A stretch of 64,000 nucleotides of DNA from Chryseobacterium defluvii (GCF_014204415.1 NZ_JACHLE010000005.1:125145-189144); one strand, 5' to 3'. Positions 32,020 to 41,204 are shown, numbered from the stretch's first letter. Program-made: numbers and translations. The notes: generated by a model from the sequence alone, not told the origin.

Positions 32020-32027
32020 CAAATTTA
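32020..32027 (-). promoter_or_regulatory. Bacteroidota -7 element (TAAATTTG) for the Lrp/AsnC gene
   Basis: Minus-strand TAAATTTG matches TAnnTTTG, 44 bases before the start codon. The -33 box is not clear. Confidence 0.45.
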
Positions 32028-32109
32028 TAAAAAATAATTTAACTAAAAAAATTATCTCAAATATTAACAATAATTAACACGTATGACAAAAATCATTAAA
32101 ATATTCTGA

Positions 32110-35100
32110 TTATTTACTCTCGGATTTTATAGAATCTGTTTTTATTTCAGTCTTGGTTTCCGGTTGTTTTTTTTCTTTTTTCTTCTTTTTAAATAAAGAA
32201 TTAAAACTTTTAGTCCATACAATACCCCCTCCATAAGCCTGATTAGCAGTACCATTGGAACCTGCTCCTGTCGTCATACCAATATTAGATGGTTTGGAAT
32301 ATCCCCTCAAAATCAAACTTCCGTCATTTTTCTTTGAAATATCATATTCAATAGCCCCTTCCCCGGATAAGTAATTCGCATCAGGATTTTCAGTTTTTGT
32401 TAAAGGGATACCCAAGCCGGTTTTCACTTTTACCCTTGGCGAAAGCGCAAAGCTTACCCCCGCATTAGCCCTGTCTCCTGTATTTGAATACTGGTCTCCC
32501 TTCACATAATTCAGGTCAATCTGGAACTCATTGCTCATTGTATTAAGAACCGAACTAACCTGTTTCAAAAATATATTATATCCTGATGATTCTGCAACAC
32601 TGGCAACATCTATATCTATTCCTCCTGTATTGGATACGTTAAAACTATTTAATAAAAGAATAGAACCGAATTGGATTGCCCTTTCCCCTTCCTGACTCAT
32701 TTTTGCTGCCAGAGTTTCCTTTACCTGGCTGGATACATCTAAAGCCGTAACATTAAATTCAAGTTTAGGATTCACGAGAGTTTGTGTAATATTGGCCTGT
32801 AATAATATACTGATAGGCTGAAGCCCTCCCATACTAAGGTATTCCGCAGCATTGGAAACCATTCTCATATAGTTTGCCGTAATGTCCAAAGCAGGCTTCA
32901 TCGCATCTCCATCCCATCGAATATTGCTATTTTTCTCAATCTGGAAGGTTTTGTTAAGAAGAGCTTTTGAAGTAAAAGTACCGTTGTCAACCTTATACAT
33001 TCCATTCATGGCAATATTTCCCTGTCTGCTCATCTGGAATCTCAGGTTATTGGCTGCTCCTTTCACCGCAATGTTTCCTACGTCATCCCCAATGAGTACA
33101 TTCACGGTGGTTCCTTTATCCACATCCAAAGAGAAGTCAATATTCATATTGGCGCCCGTTTTTTTCTTTTCTTCCAGAGTGATTAGCCCGTCTTTGCCTT
33201 CTTTCAGGAACCTCAGCATTTTAAATTCCTCCACATTGGAAGTGGATCCTGAATTGAAGGTAAAAGTACTTCCATTCAGTGCCTTCATATTAGGGGTTGA
33301 CAGATTAAGCCCTGAAACAGGCCCATCCACATAAAGGTCACCCTGCCCGTAAACCCTTCCCCAGAAAAGATCAAAGTCTTTTTGTGTGGTGTTCAGCATC
33401 AGCAGGTTATCCGCTCTCATTACGAGGTTGACTCCCATTGAAGACAAAGTCTCAAACTGGATCGCCCCGGAAATAGTTCCTTTGGAATTTGATCTTCCGT
33501 CATGTACTTCAATATTATTAAGAAGAGCCAGGCCTTTGGATAATGGGATCACAGTATCATCAAAAGAGTAATCCACCCCAGTAAACAACAATTTCAACCC
33601 GAAGTTTTTCAAAGCAATATCCCCACTGTAGTCAAGATCGCTCAGCTTTCCGCTGATCTTCAGATCTCCGGTTGCCTTACCCCGTAAATTACCAAAAATG
33701 GTCTGTACAAACTGTTGGGCAAATGCCAGATCAAATTCTTTCATTTCGGCCACCAGATCCAAAGTAGGCGTAGAAGTGTTATTATTCACGGTTCCTGTTA
33801 AATGCAGGTTGTTATTACCTATTACTCCGGCTGAAGAAACTTTTACGTCAACATCATATACATTTAAAGAAAAACCGTTGGTTGCGGAGATGGTAATATC
33901 CCCCATATCATTCCCGTTCATCATGATATCATCAACAGTCAGGTCCACCAAAGGCTGCAAAGTGTTTTTATCCATCCTGATCTTAACACTGCCATTAGCC
34001 AACCCTTTTATATTCATTGTATTTCCGCCGGCCTGCATCTCAAGAAGTTTTTCAATGGCAAAATTATTAACGTCTGCATCTACATAGAAGTCTTTAGCTG
34101 ACTTGAAGGTGGCTTCTTTAATAAATAAGGCGCTGTCATCAGAATACACCCTTAAATTCTTAATATCAAAATCTCCGGTCTTTTTCCTGTAAGTAATGGA
34201 ATGATCAAGCTGCGCACCCGTATCAATTGCCCAGGTTACATCATTGAACTTCACTTCTGTGGGCTCAAACCTGAAAACATAATCTCCTGCCGGATTGGTT
34301 GACTGATTGACGTTGATTGCATAGGCTTTAAGCTTATCATCCAGCTCATCTTCGGGGCTTCCGTGTTTGAAGGTTGTTGCCAGGTGAAGAACAGTATTAT
34401 TCTCATTTCTGCCGCTTAAAATAACATCCTTCAGGATATTCTTATTATATTCCAGCCTGTTTATCTTTGCATAGATCTGCTCATTCAGGTTAGCTGTATT
34501 GATTCTTACCATTACACTGTCTACCATGGCACTGTCTCTGCTAATTTTATCCCTTTCATTGATCTTATAAGCAGGATTGGCAGCTGCCAGAGCTTTATCA
34601 GCATCCGAGATCTCTTCTTTTTTGGTCATAATGTACTTTAAAGAAGCCGCATCGAGGTTCAAAATCAGATTATTGGAATTCCCATCGTACTCTCCCTGTA
34701 CCACTGCTCCTTTTGGCAATTTCAGGTCGGGCATAAAATAGCTCACCAGTCCCTGCTGAACATCAAAATCCATTGTAAAATGCTGCCCTCTGTATAGCTT
34801 TCTAGGCGGAGGTCCTACCAGTATTTTACCCAATCCGTTTTCAACCATTCCGGCTAAATCCGCAAGATTGTAACGTCCGGAAATTTTTCCGTTAACAGCT
34901 CCGGGAGCATCTACCATGATCATTCTTCCACCGCCTTCAAGGAAAGTTTTCACTTTTGCGTTCGGAATAATATATTTTTGAGTAGCTGTAGCGAAACTGA
35001 CATTGCTGGCTTCAACATCCAGATTCAGATCATTAACGGAAGACATGGACATCTTACCTGTAACCTGGCCTGTTACAATCTGACTCCCCGGCTTATTGGT

Positions 35101-36909
35101 AAAATAATTCATGTTCAGATGATCCACGTCTGCATTGACATTCATTGAGATCCGGGAAGTGCTGAAGTCGATAAGTCCCTTTACGGATGCCTTTGCCTGC
35201 TCATCATTTACCGTGATAAGGCCATTGTATTTTTTATGATCAAGCAAACCGTCAAGGTAAAGGTTATTGATCTCCTTATCCATGATCTCGATACTGGAAA
35301 TATGTGATTTTGTAGTCAGGCGCATAGTGTTGACATCGAAGCTCTGGCCGTTGATATCAAATTTCCCTGAAATTAACCCTACCGATTTGTTTTTGGTAAT
35401 CACCGAAGTATTTAAATCTTTGACCTCAGCATAGCCTGAATATTTTGGCATTGCAGTACTGTAATCCGTAAGGGAAAATTTACTGATCTTTGCCTGCCCT
35501 ATTCCCGTGATCAGGTTTCCGTTCGGGACATATACCTGATTCGGGGTAACTCTTGCAGCACCATTATACTTAAGCTTTCCAAAATCATCTGCAAAGTTCT
35601 TCATCTTTTTAGAGATGAATGAAGGCATCATTGCTTTCAGGTCTTTATAAGTGAAGTCTGTAGACAGGTTATTGGTCTCGATCAAAAAATTTCCTTTCAG
35701 CAGGTTATCCACTTTCATGGTTTGCGTAGCAATGTTCACAGCGGGGTTTCTGATCAGGAAATTATCGAGATAGAATTTATTCAGCGGGCCGGTCATTTTC
35801 CCGGAAAGATTGAAGGGTTTAAAATTATCCCAATTAGTGACAAAATAGCTGATATCGTATCCGCTAAGCTGGCTTCCCTGCTTAATATCCATATCCCAGC
35901 GTACCCTGTCTGCAAAACCTGCCCAGGAACCTTTATTCAGGTTAAATTTTATATTACCTTGCAGCAGAGTATGATCCGTATTCAGGGTAAGGTCTTTCAA
36001 TGCAAGATAATTATCCGTCATGGATAGTTCGGTGGAAAAGGTATCTACAATATGAGATTTTCCCCAGCGTGTGGTAACGAAGGAGAAATTATTGATCAAT
36101 GCGGAAATATTAGCTCCATTGACTTTAACATTCGGGGCTTTTAAATTGACTTTATCAGAGGTTAACCATTTCCCGGCTTCTCCCGGGGAATTCTGATTGA
36201 CAATGGAAACTTTTGAATCCAGGATCTCTAACCGTGAATTCAGCTGAAAAGCGGGCTTCTTAGGATCTCTTGGTTTTCCACTGTCAAACAATTTGGTAAA
36301 CCGGATGAAGTTGGAAATGCTGTCCCCCTTATAAGTAATGACTTTAATATCAGCATTTTTAAGAGTAAGCGCATTGAAGCTTAAAGAATTGCTGTTCCCT
36401 GAAATAGCATTGACTGCAAGGGCCATCCAGTCGGAATTGGCACGAAATTCTTCTGCCGTGATGAATTCCATTCCTTTATAGTCTTTAATTTTCAGGCCTT
36501 TAATGGTCACATCTCCAAAGTAATCCACATCCACACTTTTGGTAGACATATCGGCTTTGAAGTCTTTGTTAACGATCTGTAGTGCCTGGTCTGCCGCCCA
36601 TTGTTTGGTCATGGGAAGATTGATCAGAATGAAAACAGCGGTAACAAGAAAAAGGCTGATCCAGAAAATGATCAAAAGCAGTTTTGCCCACCACGAATAG
36701 CTGGTGACATCACGCATCGCCTGCTTACCAAATTCTTCGGCCGTTTCTACGGGATGATGAATAGCATCCGAAGCCAGCTCAGACGCTTCTTTGACTGTTT
36801 CCTTAACCGTATCGCCCACGTTTTCCACAGTCTTCTGTACCTGATTACCTAGGTTTTCAGCTACTGATTTTTTATTCTCATTCTCGTTATTATTCTCTAA
36901 CTTTGCCAT
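32110..36909 (-). CDS. TamB/DUF490-family translocation and assembly module protein
   Basis: 1599 residues from the ATG at 36907-36909. An N-terminal extension of about 70 residues is amphipathic and rich in Val/Glu/Lys heptad-like repeats (VQKTVENVGDTVKETVKEAS), then one membrane helix (about residues 74-97) and a very long repetitive beta-helical periplasmic region of the AsmA/TamB type. The C-terminal TamB domain (PF04357-like) is recognisable from SRQGNIAMNGMYKVDNGTFT to SFALSPRVKVKTGLGIPLTK. It ends with a Lys-rich tail. TamB-like proteins bridge inner and outer membranes and move lipids or assist barrel insertion. The upstream in-frame start at 37002 overlaps tsaD; 36909 is preferred because MAKLENNN fits its N-terminus better. 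Confidence 0.9.
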   Translation of the reverse strand: MAKLENNNENENKKSVAENLGNQVQKTVENVGDTVKETVKEASELASDAIHHPVETAEEFGKQAMRDVTSYSWWAKLLLIIFWISLFLVTAVFILINLPMTKQWAADQALQIVNKDFKADMSTKSVDVDYFGDVTIKGLKIKDYKGMEFITAEEFRANSDWMALAVNAISGNSNSLSFNALTLKNADIKVITYKGDSISNFIRFTKLFDSGKPRDPKKPAFQLNSRLEILDSKVSIVNQNSPGEAGKWLTSDKVNLKAPNVKVNGANISALINNFSFVTTRWGKSHIVDTFSTELSMTDNYLALKDLTLNTDHTLLQGNIKFNLNKGSWAGFADRVRWDMDIKQGSQLSGYDISYFVTNWDNFKPFNLSGKMTGPLNKFYLDNFLIRNPAVNIATQTMKVDNLLKGNFLIETNNLSTDFTYKDLKAMMPSFISKKMKNFADDFGKLKYNGAARVTPNQVYVPNGNLITGIGQAKISKFSLTDYSTAMPKYSGYAEVKDLNTSVITKNKSVGLISGKFDINGQSFDVNTMRLTTKSHISSIEIMDKEINNLYLDGLLDHKKYNGLITVNDEQAKASVKGLIDFSTSRISMNVNADVDHLNMNYFTNKPGSQIVTGQVTGKMSMSSVNDLNLDVEASNVSFATATQKYIIPNAKVKTFLEGGGRMIMVDAPGAVNGKISGRYNLADLAGMVENGLGKILVGPPPRKLYRGQHFTMDFDVQQGLVSYFMPDLKLPKGAVVQGEYDGNSNNLILNLDAASLKYIMTKKEEISDADKALAAANPAYKINERDKISRDSAMVDSVMVRINTANLNEQIYAKINRLEYNKNILKDVILSGRNENNTVLHLATTFKHGSPEDELDDKLKAYAINVNQSTNPAGDYVFRFEPTEVKFNDVTWAIDTGAQLDHSITYRKKTGDFDIKNLRVYSDDSALFIKEATFKSAKDFYVDADVNNFAIEKLLEMQAGGNTMNIKGLANGSVKIRMDKNTLQPLVDLTVDDIMMNGNDMGDITISATNGFSLNVYDVDVKVSSAGVIGNNNLHLTGTVNNNTSTPTLDLVAEMKEFDLAFAQQFVQTIFGNLRGKATGDLKISGKLSDLDYSGDIALKNFGLKLLFTGVDYSFDDTVIPLSKGLALLNNIEVHDGRSNSKGTISGAIQFETLSSMGVNLVMRADNLLMLNTTQKDFDLFWGRVYGQGDLYVDGPVSGLNLSTPNMKALNGSTFTFNSGSTSNVEEFKMLRFLKEGKDGLITLEEKKKTGANMNIDFSLDVDKGTTVNVLIGDDVGNIAVKGAANNLRFQMSRQGNIAMNGMYKVDNGTFTSKALLNKTFQIEKNSNIRWDGDAMKPALDITANYMRMVSNAAEYLSMGGLQPISILLQANITQTLVNPKLEFNVTALDVSSQVKETLAAKMSQEGERAIQFGSILLLNSFNVSNTGGIDIDVASVAESSGYNIFLKQVSSVLNTMSNEFQIDLNYVKGDQYSNTGDRANAGVSFALSPRVKVKTGLGIPLTKTENPDANYLSGEGAIEYDISKKNDGSLILRGYSKPSNIGMTTGAGSNGTANQAYGGGIVWTKSFNSLFKKKKKEKKQPETKTEIKTDSIKSESK
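36898..36905 (+). promoter_or_regulatory. Bacteroidota -7 element (TAACTTTG) for tsaD, within the first codons of the TamB-like gene
   Basis: TAACTTTG matches TAnnTTTG, 8 bases before the tsaD ATG at 36914, and overlies codons 2-4 of the divergent TamB-like gene. Transcription would start near the ATG. Confidence 0.5.
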
Positions 36910-36913
36910 TATT

Positions 36914-37930
36914 ATGAACGACTCTATAATTTTAGGTATTGAATCATCTTGCGACGATACATCAGCAGCTATCATCAAGGGAAACCGTATTCTCTCCAAC
37001 ATCGCTGCTAATCAGGCAGTCCACAAAGAATATGGCGGAGTTGTACCCGAATTAGCATCGCGCGCTCATCAGCAGAATATCATTCCCGTAGTTGAAAAAT
37101 CAATCACTAAAGCAAATATACAACAAAATGCCATTTCTGCTATAGGATTTACACGTGGTCCCGGACTTTTAGGATCACTTCTTGTAGGAACCTCATTCGC
37201 CAAATCCCTGGCGATGAGTCTGGATGTTCCTTTAATTGAAGTTAACCATCTCCAGGCACACATTTTAGCTCATTTTATTGAGGATGCAAATCCTATGCCG
37301 CCAAAATTCCCGTTTTTGTGTCTTACAGTAAGCGGAGGGCATACCATGATCGTTCTCGTAAAAGATTATTTCGATATGGAAATTATCGGGAAAACCACTG
37401 ATGATGCAGCCGGAGAAGCATTTGATAAGATCGGTAAAATCTTTGATCTGGATTATCCGGCAGGCCCTATCATTGATAGGCTTGCAAAGGAAGGAAATCC
37501 CGACGCCTTCCAGTTCAATAAGCCCAAATTAGGAAATTATGATTATTCGTTCAGTGGTATAAAAACGTCTGTCCTATATTTTATTCAAAAAGAAGTCAGA
37601 AAAAATCCCGATTTCATCAAAGAGAATCTTTATGATCTGTGTGCTTCCGTTCAGAAGGCCATTATTGAAATTCTAATGAATAAACTTGAAAAAGCCTCAA
37701 AAGAGCTGGGCATAAAAGAGGTGGCCATTGCAGGTGGCGTTTCCGCCAATTCCGCTTTGAGAAAAGCCATGCAGGATCATGAAGAAAGATCAGGCTGGAA
37801 TATCTACATCCCAAAATTTGAATACACCACAGACAATGCTGCAATGATCGCTATGGTGGCACAGCTCAAGTTTGAAAAGGGAGAGTTTACGGATTTAAGA
37901 ACGACTGCTACGGCGAAATATGACTTGTAA
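36914..37930 (+). CDS. tsaD: tRNA N6-adenosine threonylcarbamoyltransferase TsaD
   Basis: 338 residues. TsaD, with TsaB and TsaE, transfers the threonylcarbamoyl group to A37 of tRNAs reading ANN codons. Metal ligands are H112 and H116 (NHLQAHILAH), with H120 next; the ASKHA fold shows as LGIESSCDDTSAAI, TVSGGHTMIVLV, GEAFDKIGKIFDLDYPAGP and VAIAGGVSANSALR. It is complete. Its start codon is only four bases from that of the divergent TamB-like gene. Confidence 0.97.
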   Translation: MNDSIILGIESSCDDTSAAIIKGNRILSNIAANQAVHKEYGGVVPELASRAHQQNIIPVVEKSITKANIQQNAISAIGFTRGPGLLGSLLVGTSFAKSLAMSLDVPLIEVNHLQAHILAHFIEDANPMPPKFPFLCLTVSGGHTMIVLVKDYFDMEIIGKTTDDAAGEAFDKIGKIFDLDYPAGPIIDRLAKEGNPDAFQFNKPKLGNYDYSFSGIKTSVLYFIQKEVRKNPDFIKENLYDLCASVQKAIIEILMNKLEKASKELGIKEVAIAGGVSANSALRKAMQDHEERSGWNIYIPKFEYTTDNAAMIAMVAQLKFEKGEFTDLRTTATAKYDL

Positions 37931-37932
37931 AA

Positions 37933-37957
37933 GGTAAAATCGCAAAAATGCTAAAAC
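37933..37957. repeat. AT-rich intergenic repeat copy (left of the four-helix gene)
   Basis: GGTAAAATCGCAAAAATGC lies 3 bases past the tsaD stop. An inverted copy of the same words lies at 38426-38470, so the four-helix gene is bracketed by the repeat. Confidence 0.5.
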
Positions 37958-38027
37958 GCAAATTATTAGGTTCTCTTTGAAAAATTCACCTATTTATACA
38001 AAAACACAAAACAAATGAATAAAAAAT

Positions 38028-38396
38028 ATGTACAAATTTTATTTCGAAAAATTAGATACTTGGAATAAGGCAGGAGTATTAGTTAAAGAAATTTATAAAG
38101 CGACCTCTTCTTTTCCTGATAGTGAAAAGTTCGGAATCACAAATCAAATAAGAAGAGCCTGTACGAGTATTACAGCAAATATTGCTGAAGGAATGTGCAG
38201 ATCAACCGAGAAAGAAAAATCCAGATTTATAAATATTTCTTTTGGGAGTTGCATTGAAGTAATTAATTTCCTGATTATTTCAAATGACTTGAGCTTTTTG
38301 GATGATATAAATTATGAAGAATTAAGGTTAAAAACAGAAAGCATCACCAATCAACTTGATGCATTAAATAAAGTTTTAAATAAACAAAAAAGCTAG
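38028..38396 (+). CDS. Four helix bundle protein (23S rRNA intervening-sequence-protein type)
   Basis: 122 residues. Opening YKFYFEKLDTWNKAGVLVKEIY, then SSFPDSEKFGITNQIRRACTSITANIAEG, SRFINISFGSCIEVINFLI, and the final helix LDALNKVL. These motifs define the TIGR02436 / S23 family, often encoded inside 23S rRNA intervening sequences or as free genes near repeats; function unknown, with a proposed nucleic-acid-binding or mobility link. It is more AT-rich than tsaD and rsmE on either side and is bracketed by inverted copies of an AT-rich repeat, which suggests insertion. Confidence 0.88.
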   Translation: MYKFYFEKLDTWNKAGVLVKEIYKATSSFPDSEKFGITNQIRRACTSITANIAEGMCRSTEKEKSRFINISFGSCIEVINFLIISNDLSFLDDINYEELRLKTESITNQLDALNKVLNKQKS

Positions 38397-38425
38397 ATTT
38401 TGAAAAGACGAAAATTTCATTAGTA

Positions 38426-38470
38426 TTTTTTACGATTTTACCAATCAGCAATTTTGCCTTTTTGCCATAA
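38426..38470. repeat. AT-rich intergenic repeat copy (right of the four-helix gene)
   Basis: TTTTTTACGATTTTACC then AATTTTGCCTTTTTGCC. The first part is the inverted copy of GGTAAAATCG-AAAAA at 37933 and 1672. Confidence 0.5.
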
Positions 38471-38479
38471 AAACAGTTT

Positions 38480-39175
38480 ATGAAATTATTTTACGGAGAT
38501 ATAAAAGACAACAAGGTATTCATCAATGATGAAGAACAGCAGCATATCATAAAGGTTCTTCGTATGAGAGACGGGGAAGAAATTCACGTTACGGACGGAA
38601 AAGGAAACCTTGCCTTCGGAAAATTGATCCTGGAAGGGAAAAAGGCAGGAATTGAAGTTTCAGATATTAAAACCGGACTGCCGGACTTCAATCCGAGGCT
38701 TCATATTGCCATTGCTCCTACTAAAAATATTGACAGGATTGAGCTTTTTGTTGAAAAAGCAACCGAAATGGGAGTGTCGGAAATCACGTTTTTACTGACT
38801 GAAAAAACAGAACGTAAGAATATGAATATGGATAAGATCAGAAAACAGAGCATTGCCGCATCTAAACAAAGCCTGAGATTCCATTTTCCTGTCATTCATA
38901 ATTTTATCAAATTACCGGATTTCCTGAAAAATATTAGCCCGGAAACCACTTTTGTAGCCCATTGTCACGAGAATCTGGAGAGAATAGAACTCAACAACAT
39001 TTCACAATCGGAAAACAGCACTTTTCTTATAGGTCCTGAAGGAGATTTTTCTGAAAAAGAAATTCAGTTTTTAGCAGATAGCGGAATCAGAGCGGTTTCT
39101 CTTGGAAATCAGAGATTAAGAACGGAAACAGCAGGTATTTTCGTAGCTGCATGGAATTATAATAAGCTGGCCTGA
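38480..39175 (+). CDS. rsmE: 16S rRNA (uracil1498-N3)-methyltransferase RsmE
   Basis: 231 residues, SPOUT class. The N-terminal PUA-like domain (MKLFYGDIKDNKVFINDEEQQHIIKVLRMRDGEEIHV) leads to a C-terminal knot fold with HIAIAPTKNIDRIELFVEKATEMGV, LIGPEGDFSEKEIQ and VSLGNQRLRTETAGI. These are standard RsmE motifs, and length is typical. It methylates U1498 of 16S rRNA. An AT-rich repeat lies just upstream, separating it from the four-helix gene. Confidence 0.95.
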   Translation: MKLFYGDIKDNKVFINDEEQQHIIKVLRMRDGEEIHVTDGKGNLAFGKLILEGKKAGIEVSDIKTGLPDFNPRLHIAIAPTKNIDRIELFVEKATEMGVSEITFLLTEKTERKNMNMDKIRKQSIAASKQSLRFHFPVIHNFIKLPDFLKNISPETTFVAHCHENLERIELNNISQSENSTFLIGPEGDFSEKEIQFLADSGIRAVSLGNQRLRTETAGIFVAAWNYNKLA

Positions 39176-39259
39176 TTTATTTTTAATGATTATCAGCCTT
39201 CTATTTTTACTGTTTACCGGCAATCATCAGGAAAATTGAAGTAAAGAATCATAATCTGA

Positions 39260-39931
39260 TCATCTGTTTACATTGTTGTCCTGCAAATATTTTTCAAAAA
39301 TCTGTTTACCGCTTCTGATGGAATTTACCGCCCAGCGGATTTTCATTTTTAAAAGTTTTTCCTGATCAAGTTTGTATTCTATACCGGAATTAATAAGCTT
39401 CTGCTTCAGTTCATACATGCATATTCCTGCTGCCACCGAAACGTTAAAACTTTTGGTAAATCCATACATAGGAATGGCTAATGTTTCATCTGCAAATTCA
39501 ATCACCTCATCAGAAACACCTTCCAGCTCGGTTCCGAAAACCAGGGCAATAGGTCCGGAAATCTTATAATCAGGAAGCATAACTGCGTTTTTCTCAGGCG
39601 ATACTGCTAGAATTTTATATCCTCTTTCTTTAATCTTTTTTAAAGAAGAGATATTTTTCGGCATTTTCTCTACTTCCACCCATGTTTCAGCGCCTTTTGT
39701 TACCGTAAGATTAGGATTAAAAACATTTTCCTCTTCTAATGCAACCACCTTATGAAAACCGCATGCTTCTACCGACCTCACAATGGCCGCCGCATTTCTG
39801 AACTGGTAAACATCTTCCATTACAGGAAGTACAAAATCAGAACTTTCATGGGAAAAATGTTCAATTTTAGACAGTCTTTCTTCCGTCAGAAACTGTTTTA
39901 AATACTCAAAAGTTTGTGCTAATTCTTCCAT
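39260..39931 (-). CDS. TrmH/SpoU-family RNA 2'-O-methyltransferase
   Basis: 223 residues, SPOUT fold. Visible motifs: FRNAAAIVRSVEACGFHKVV (motif 1), IALVFGTELEGVSDEVIEFADETLAIPMYGFTKSFNVSVAAGICMYEL (motifs 2 and 3). It resembles TrmH, which methylates G18 of tRNA, and is close in length; the substrate may be tRNA or rRNA. It converges with rsmE and is divergent from the asparaginase gene at 40013. Confidence 0.9.
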   Translation of the reverse strand: MEELAQTFEYLKQFLTEERLSKIEHFSHESSDFVLPVMEDVYQFRNAAAIVRSVEACGFHKVVALEEENVFNPNLTVTKGAETWVEVEKMPKNISSLKKIKERGYKILAVSPEKNAVMLPDYKISGPIALVFGTELEGVSDEVIEFADETLAIPMYGFTKSFNVSVAAGICMYELKQKLINSGIEYKLDQEKLLKMKIRWAVNSIRSGKQIFEKYLQDNNVNR

Positions 39932-39958
39932 TCATTTTCAAATCTTTGCAAATTAACG

Positions 39959-39966
39959 TAATTTTG
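39959..39966 (+). promoter_or_regulatory. Bacteroidota -7 element (TAATTTTG) for the asparaginase gene
   Basis: TAATTTTG matches TAnnTTTG, 46 bases before the ATG at 40013. Confidence 0.45.
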
Positions 39967-40012
39967 AGGTTATGAACCGGAAACGGCCTCAGATTCTTAA
40001 CAAAAAGTATAC

Positions 40013-41029
40013 ATGAAACGAAAAGTACTGTTAATATATACCGGCGGAACCATTGGCATGGAGAAAGATTATGAAACCGGCAGCCTGCGTGCATTTGATT
40101 TCGGAAATATTTTTGAGAAAATGCCGGAGATGAAATTAATGGAATGTGAGGTCTTTGTACATCCTTTTGCAAAACCGCTGGATTCCTCAGACATGGGACC
40201 TGAAGAATGGAAGATCATTGCTAATTATATTCATAAGAATTATGAAAAATATGATGGTTTTTTAGTGCTTCATGGTACAGACACCATGTCTTATACTGCT
40301 TCAGCATTGAGTTTCATGCTAAAAGGATTGAAAAAGCCTGTCATTTTAACGGGTTCCCAACTTCCGATCGGAGATCTGAGAACGGATGCGAAAGAAAATC
40401 TTCTGACAAGCCTTTATTATGCGAGTTTATATGAAAATGACGAAGCGGTTATCCAGGAAGTTGCCATTTATTTTGAATATAAATTATTGAGGGGAAACCG
40501 GACATTAAAATATTCCGCAGAGTACTTTGATGCTTATTCAAGCCCCAACTACCCTATTCTCGGCCAGTCCGGAGTACATCTGAACATTATGAAGGAAAAT
40601 CTTTACCGTTCTGATCCTGACACGGAATTTTATGTAGATGATCATATTTCGGACGATGTTTTATTCTGGAGGATTTTTCCCGGTATGCATTTAAGCCATT
40701 TTAAAGAGATCCCGAAAATGAAGGTTCTGATCCTTCAGGTGTTTGGCTCCGGAACGATATTCAGCAGCGAGAAAACGCAGGAAACATTACAGGAGATCCG
40801 GGATAACGGAACGGAAATCGTGGTAGTAAGCCAGTGTATTTCAGGAGGAATCTCATTCGGAAAGTATGAAAACAGCAATGTTTTTTCAAAAATAGGGGCA
40901 ATCAGCGGGAAGGATATCACCGCCGAAAGTGCGATCACCAAAGCTATGCATTTAATCGGCAATCCCAGCTATCCGGGAACATTTGAGGAGAACTTTTCCA
41001 AAAGCCTTTGCGGAGAAATTACAGACTAA
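40013..41029 (+). CDS. ansA: Type I L-asparaginase
   Basis: 338 residues, cytosolic. The catalytic threonine T13 lies in YTGGTIGM, the second threonine T89 with D90 in LHGTDTMSY, and K127 in TDAKENL; D60 completes the active site. These match the AnsA branch of the asparaginase family, without a signal peptide. It hydrolyses asparagine to aspartate and ammonia. It stands opposite trmH, with tRNA-Ser just downstream. Confidence 0.95.
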   Translation: MKRKVLLIYTGGTIGMEKDYETGSLRAFDFGNIFEKMPEMKLMECEVFVHPFAKPLDSSDMGPEEWKIIANYIHKNYEKYDGFLVLHGTDTMSYTASALSFMLKGLKKPVILTGSQLPIGDLRTDAKENLLTSLYYASLYENDEAVIQEVAIYFEYKLLRGNRTLKYSAEYFDAYSSPNYPILGQSGVHLNIMKENLYRSDPDTEFYVDDHISDDVLFWRIFPGMHLSHFKEIPKMKVLILQVFGSGTIFSSEKTQETLQEIRDNGTEIVVVSQCISGGISFGKYENSNVFSKIGAISGKDITAESAITKAMHLIGNPSYPGTFEENFSKSLCGEITD

Positions 41030-41041
41030 TTGCCCGAATAA

Positions 41042-41072
41042 TTTGGTAATTCAAGAAAATACACTATTTTTG
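41042..41072 (+). promoter_or_regulatory. Bacteroidota promoter for tRNA-Ser (TTTG-N19-TATTTTTG)
   Basis: TTTG at 41042-41045 and TATTTTTG at 41065-41072 have the consensus 19-base gap. The tRNA starts 13 bases later. The most consensus-like promoter in the window. Confidence 0.75.
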
Positions 41073-41084
41073 CAGTCTCGAAAT

Positions 41085-41171
41085 AGAGAGGTGTCCGAGT
41101 GGTTGAAGGAGCTACCCTGGAAAGGTAGTATACGGGTAACTGTATCGAGGGTTCGAATCCCTTCCTCTCTG
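41085..41171 (+). tRNA. tRNA-Ser(GGA)
   Basis: 87 bases. Acceptor stem AGAGAGG (41085-41091) with CCTCTCT (41164-41170) and G as discriminator; anticodon stem CTACC/GGTAG around the loop CTGGAAA gives the anticodon GGA (41119-41121), reading UCC and UCU; the T arm is GAGGGTTCGAATCCCTT; a long variable arm marks it as type II, as for Ser. CCA is not encoded. A consensus promoter and a terminator frame it. A reading frame crossing it is a shadow. Confidence 0.95.
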
Positions 41172-41177
41172 CAATAT

Positions 41178-41204
41178 AAAGCGCTGGTAAACAGCGCTTT
41201 TTTT
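41178..41204 (+). terminator. Terminator after tRNA-Ser
   Basis: AAAGCGCTG (41178-41186) pairs with CAGCGCTTT (41192-41200), then a T-run. Confidence 0.85.

Noticed and set aside
36910..37002. Upstream extension of the TamB-like gene
   Set aside because: It would overlap tsaD by about 90 bases, and the extra residues come from reading tsaD backwards.
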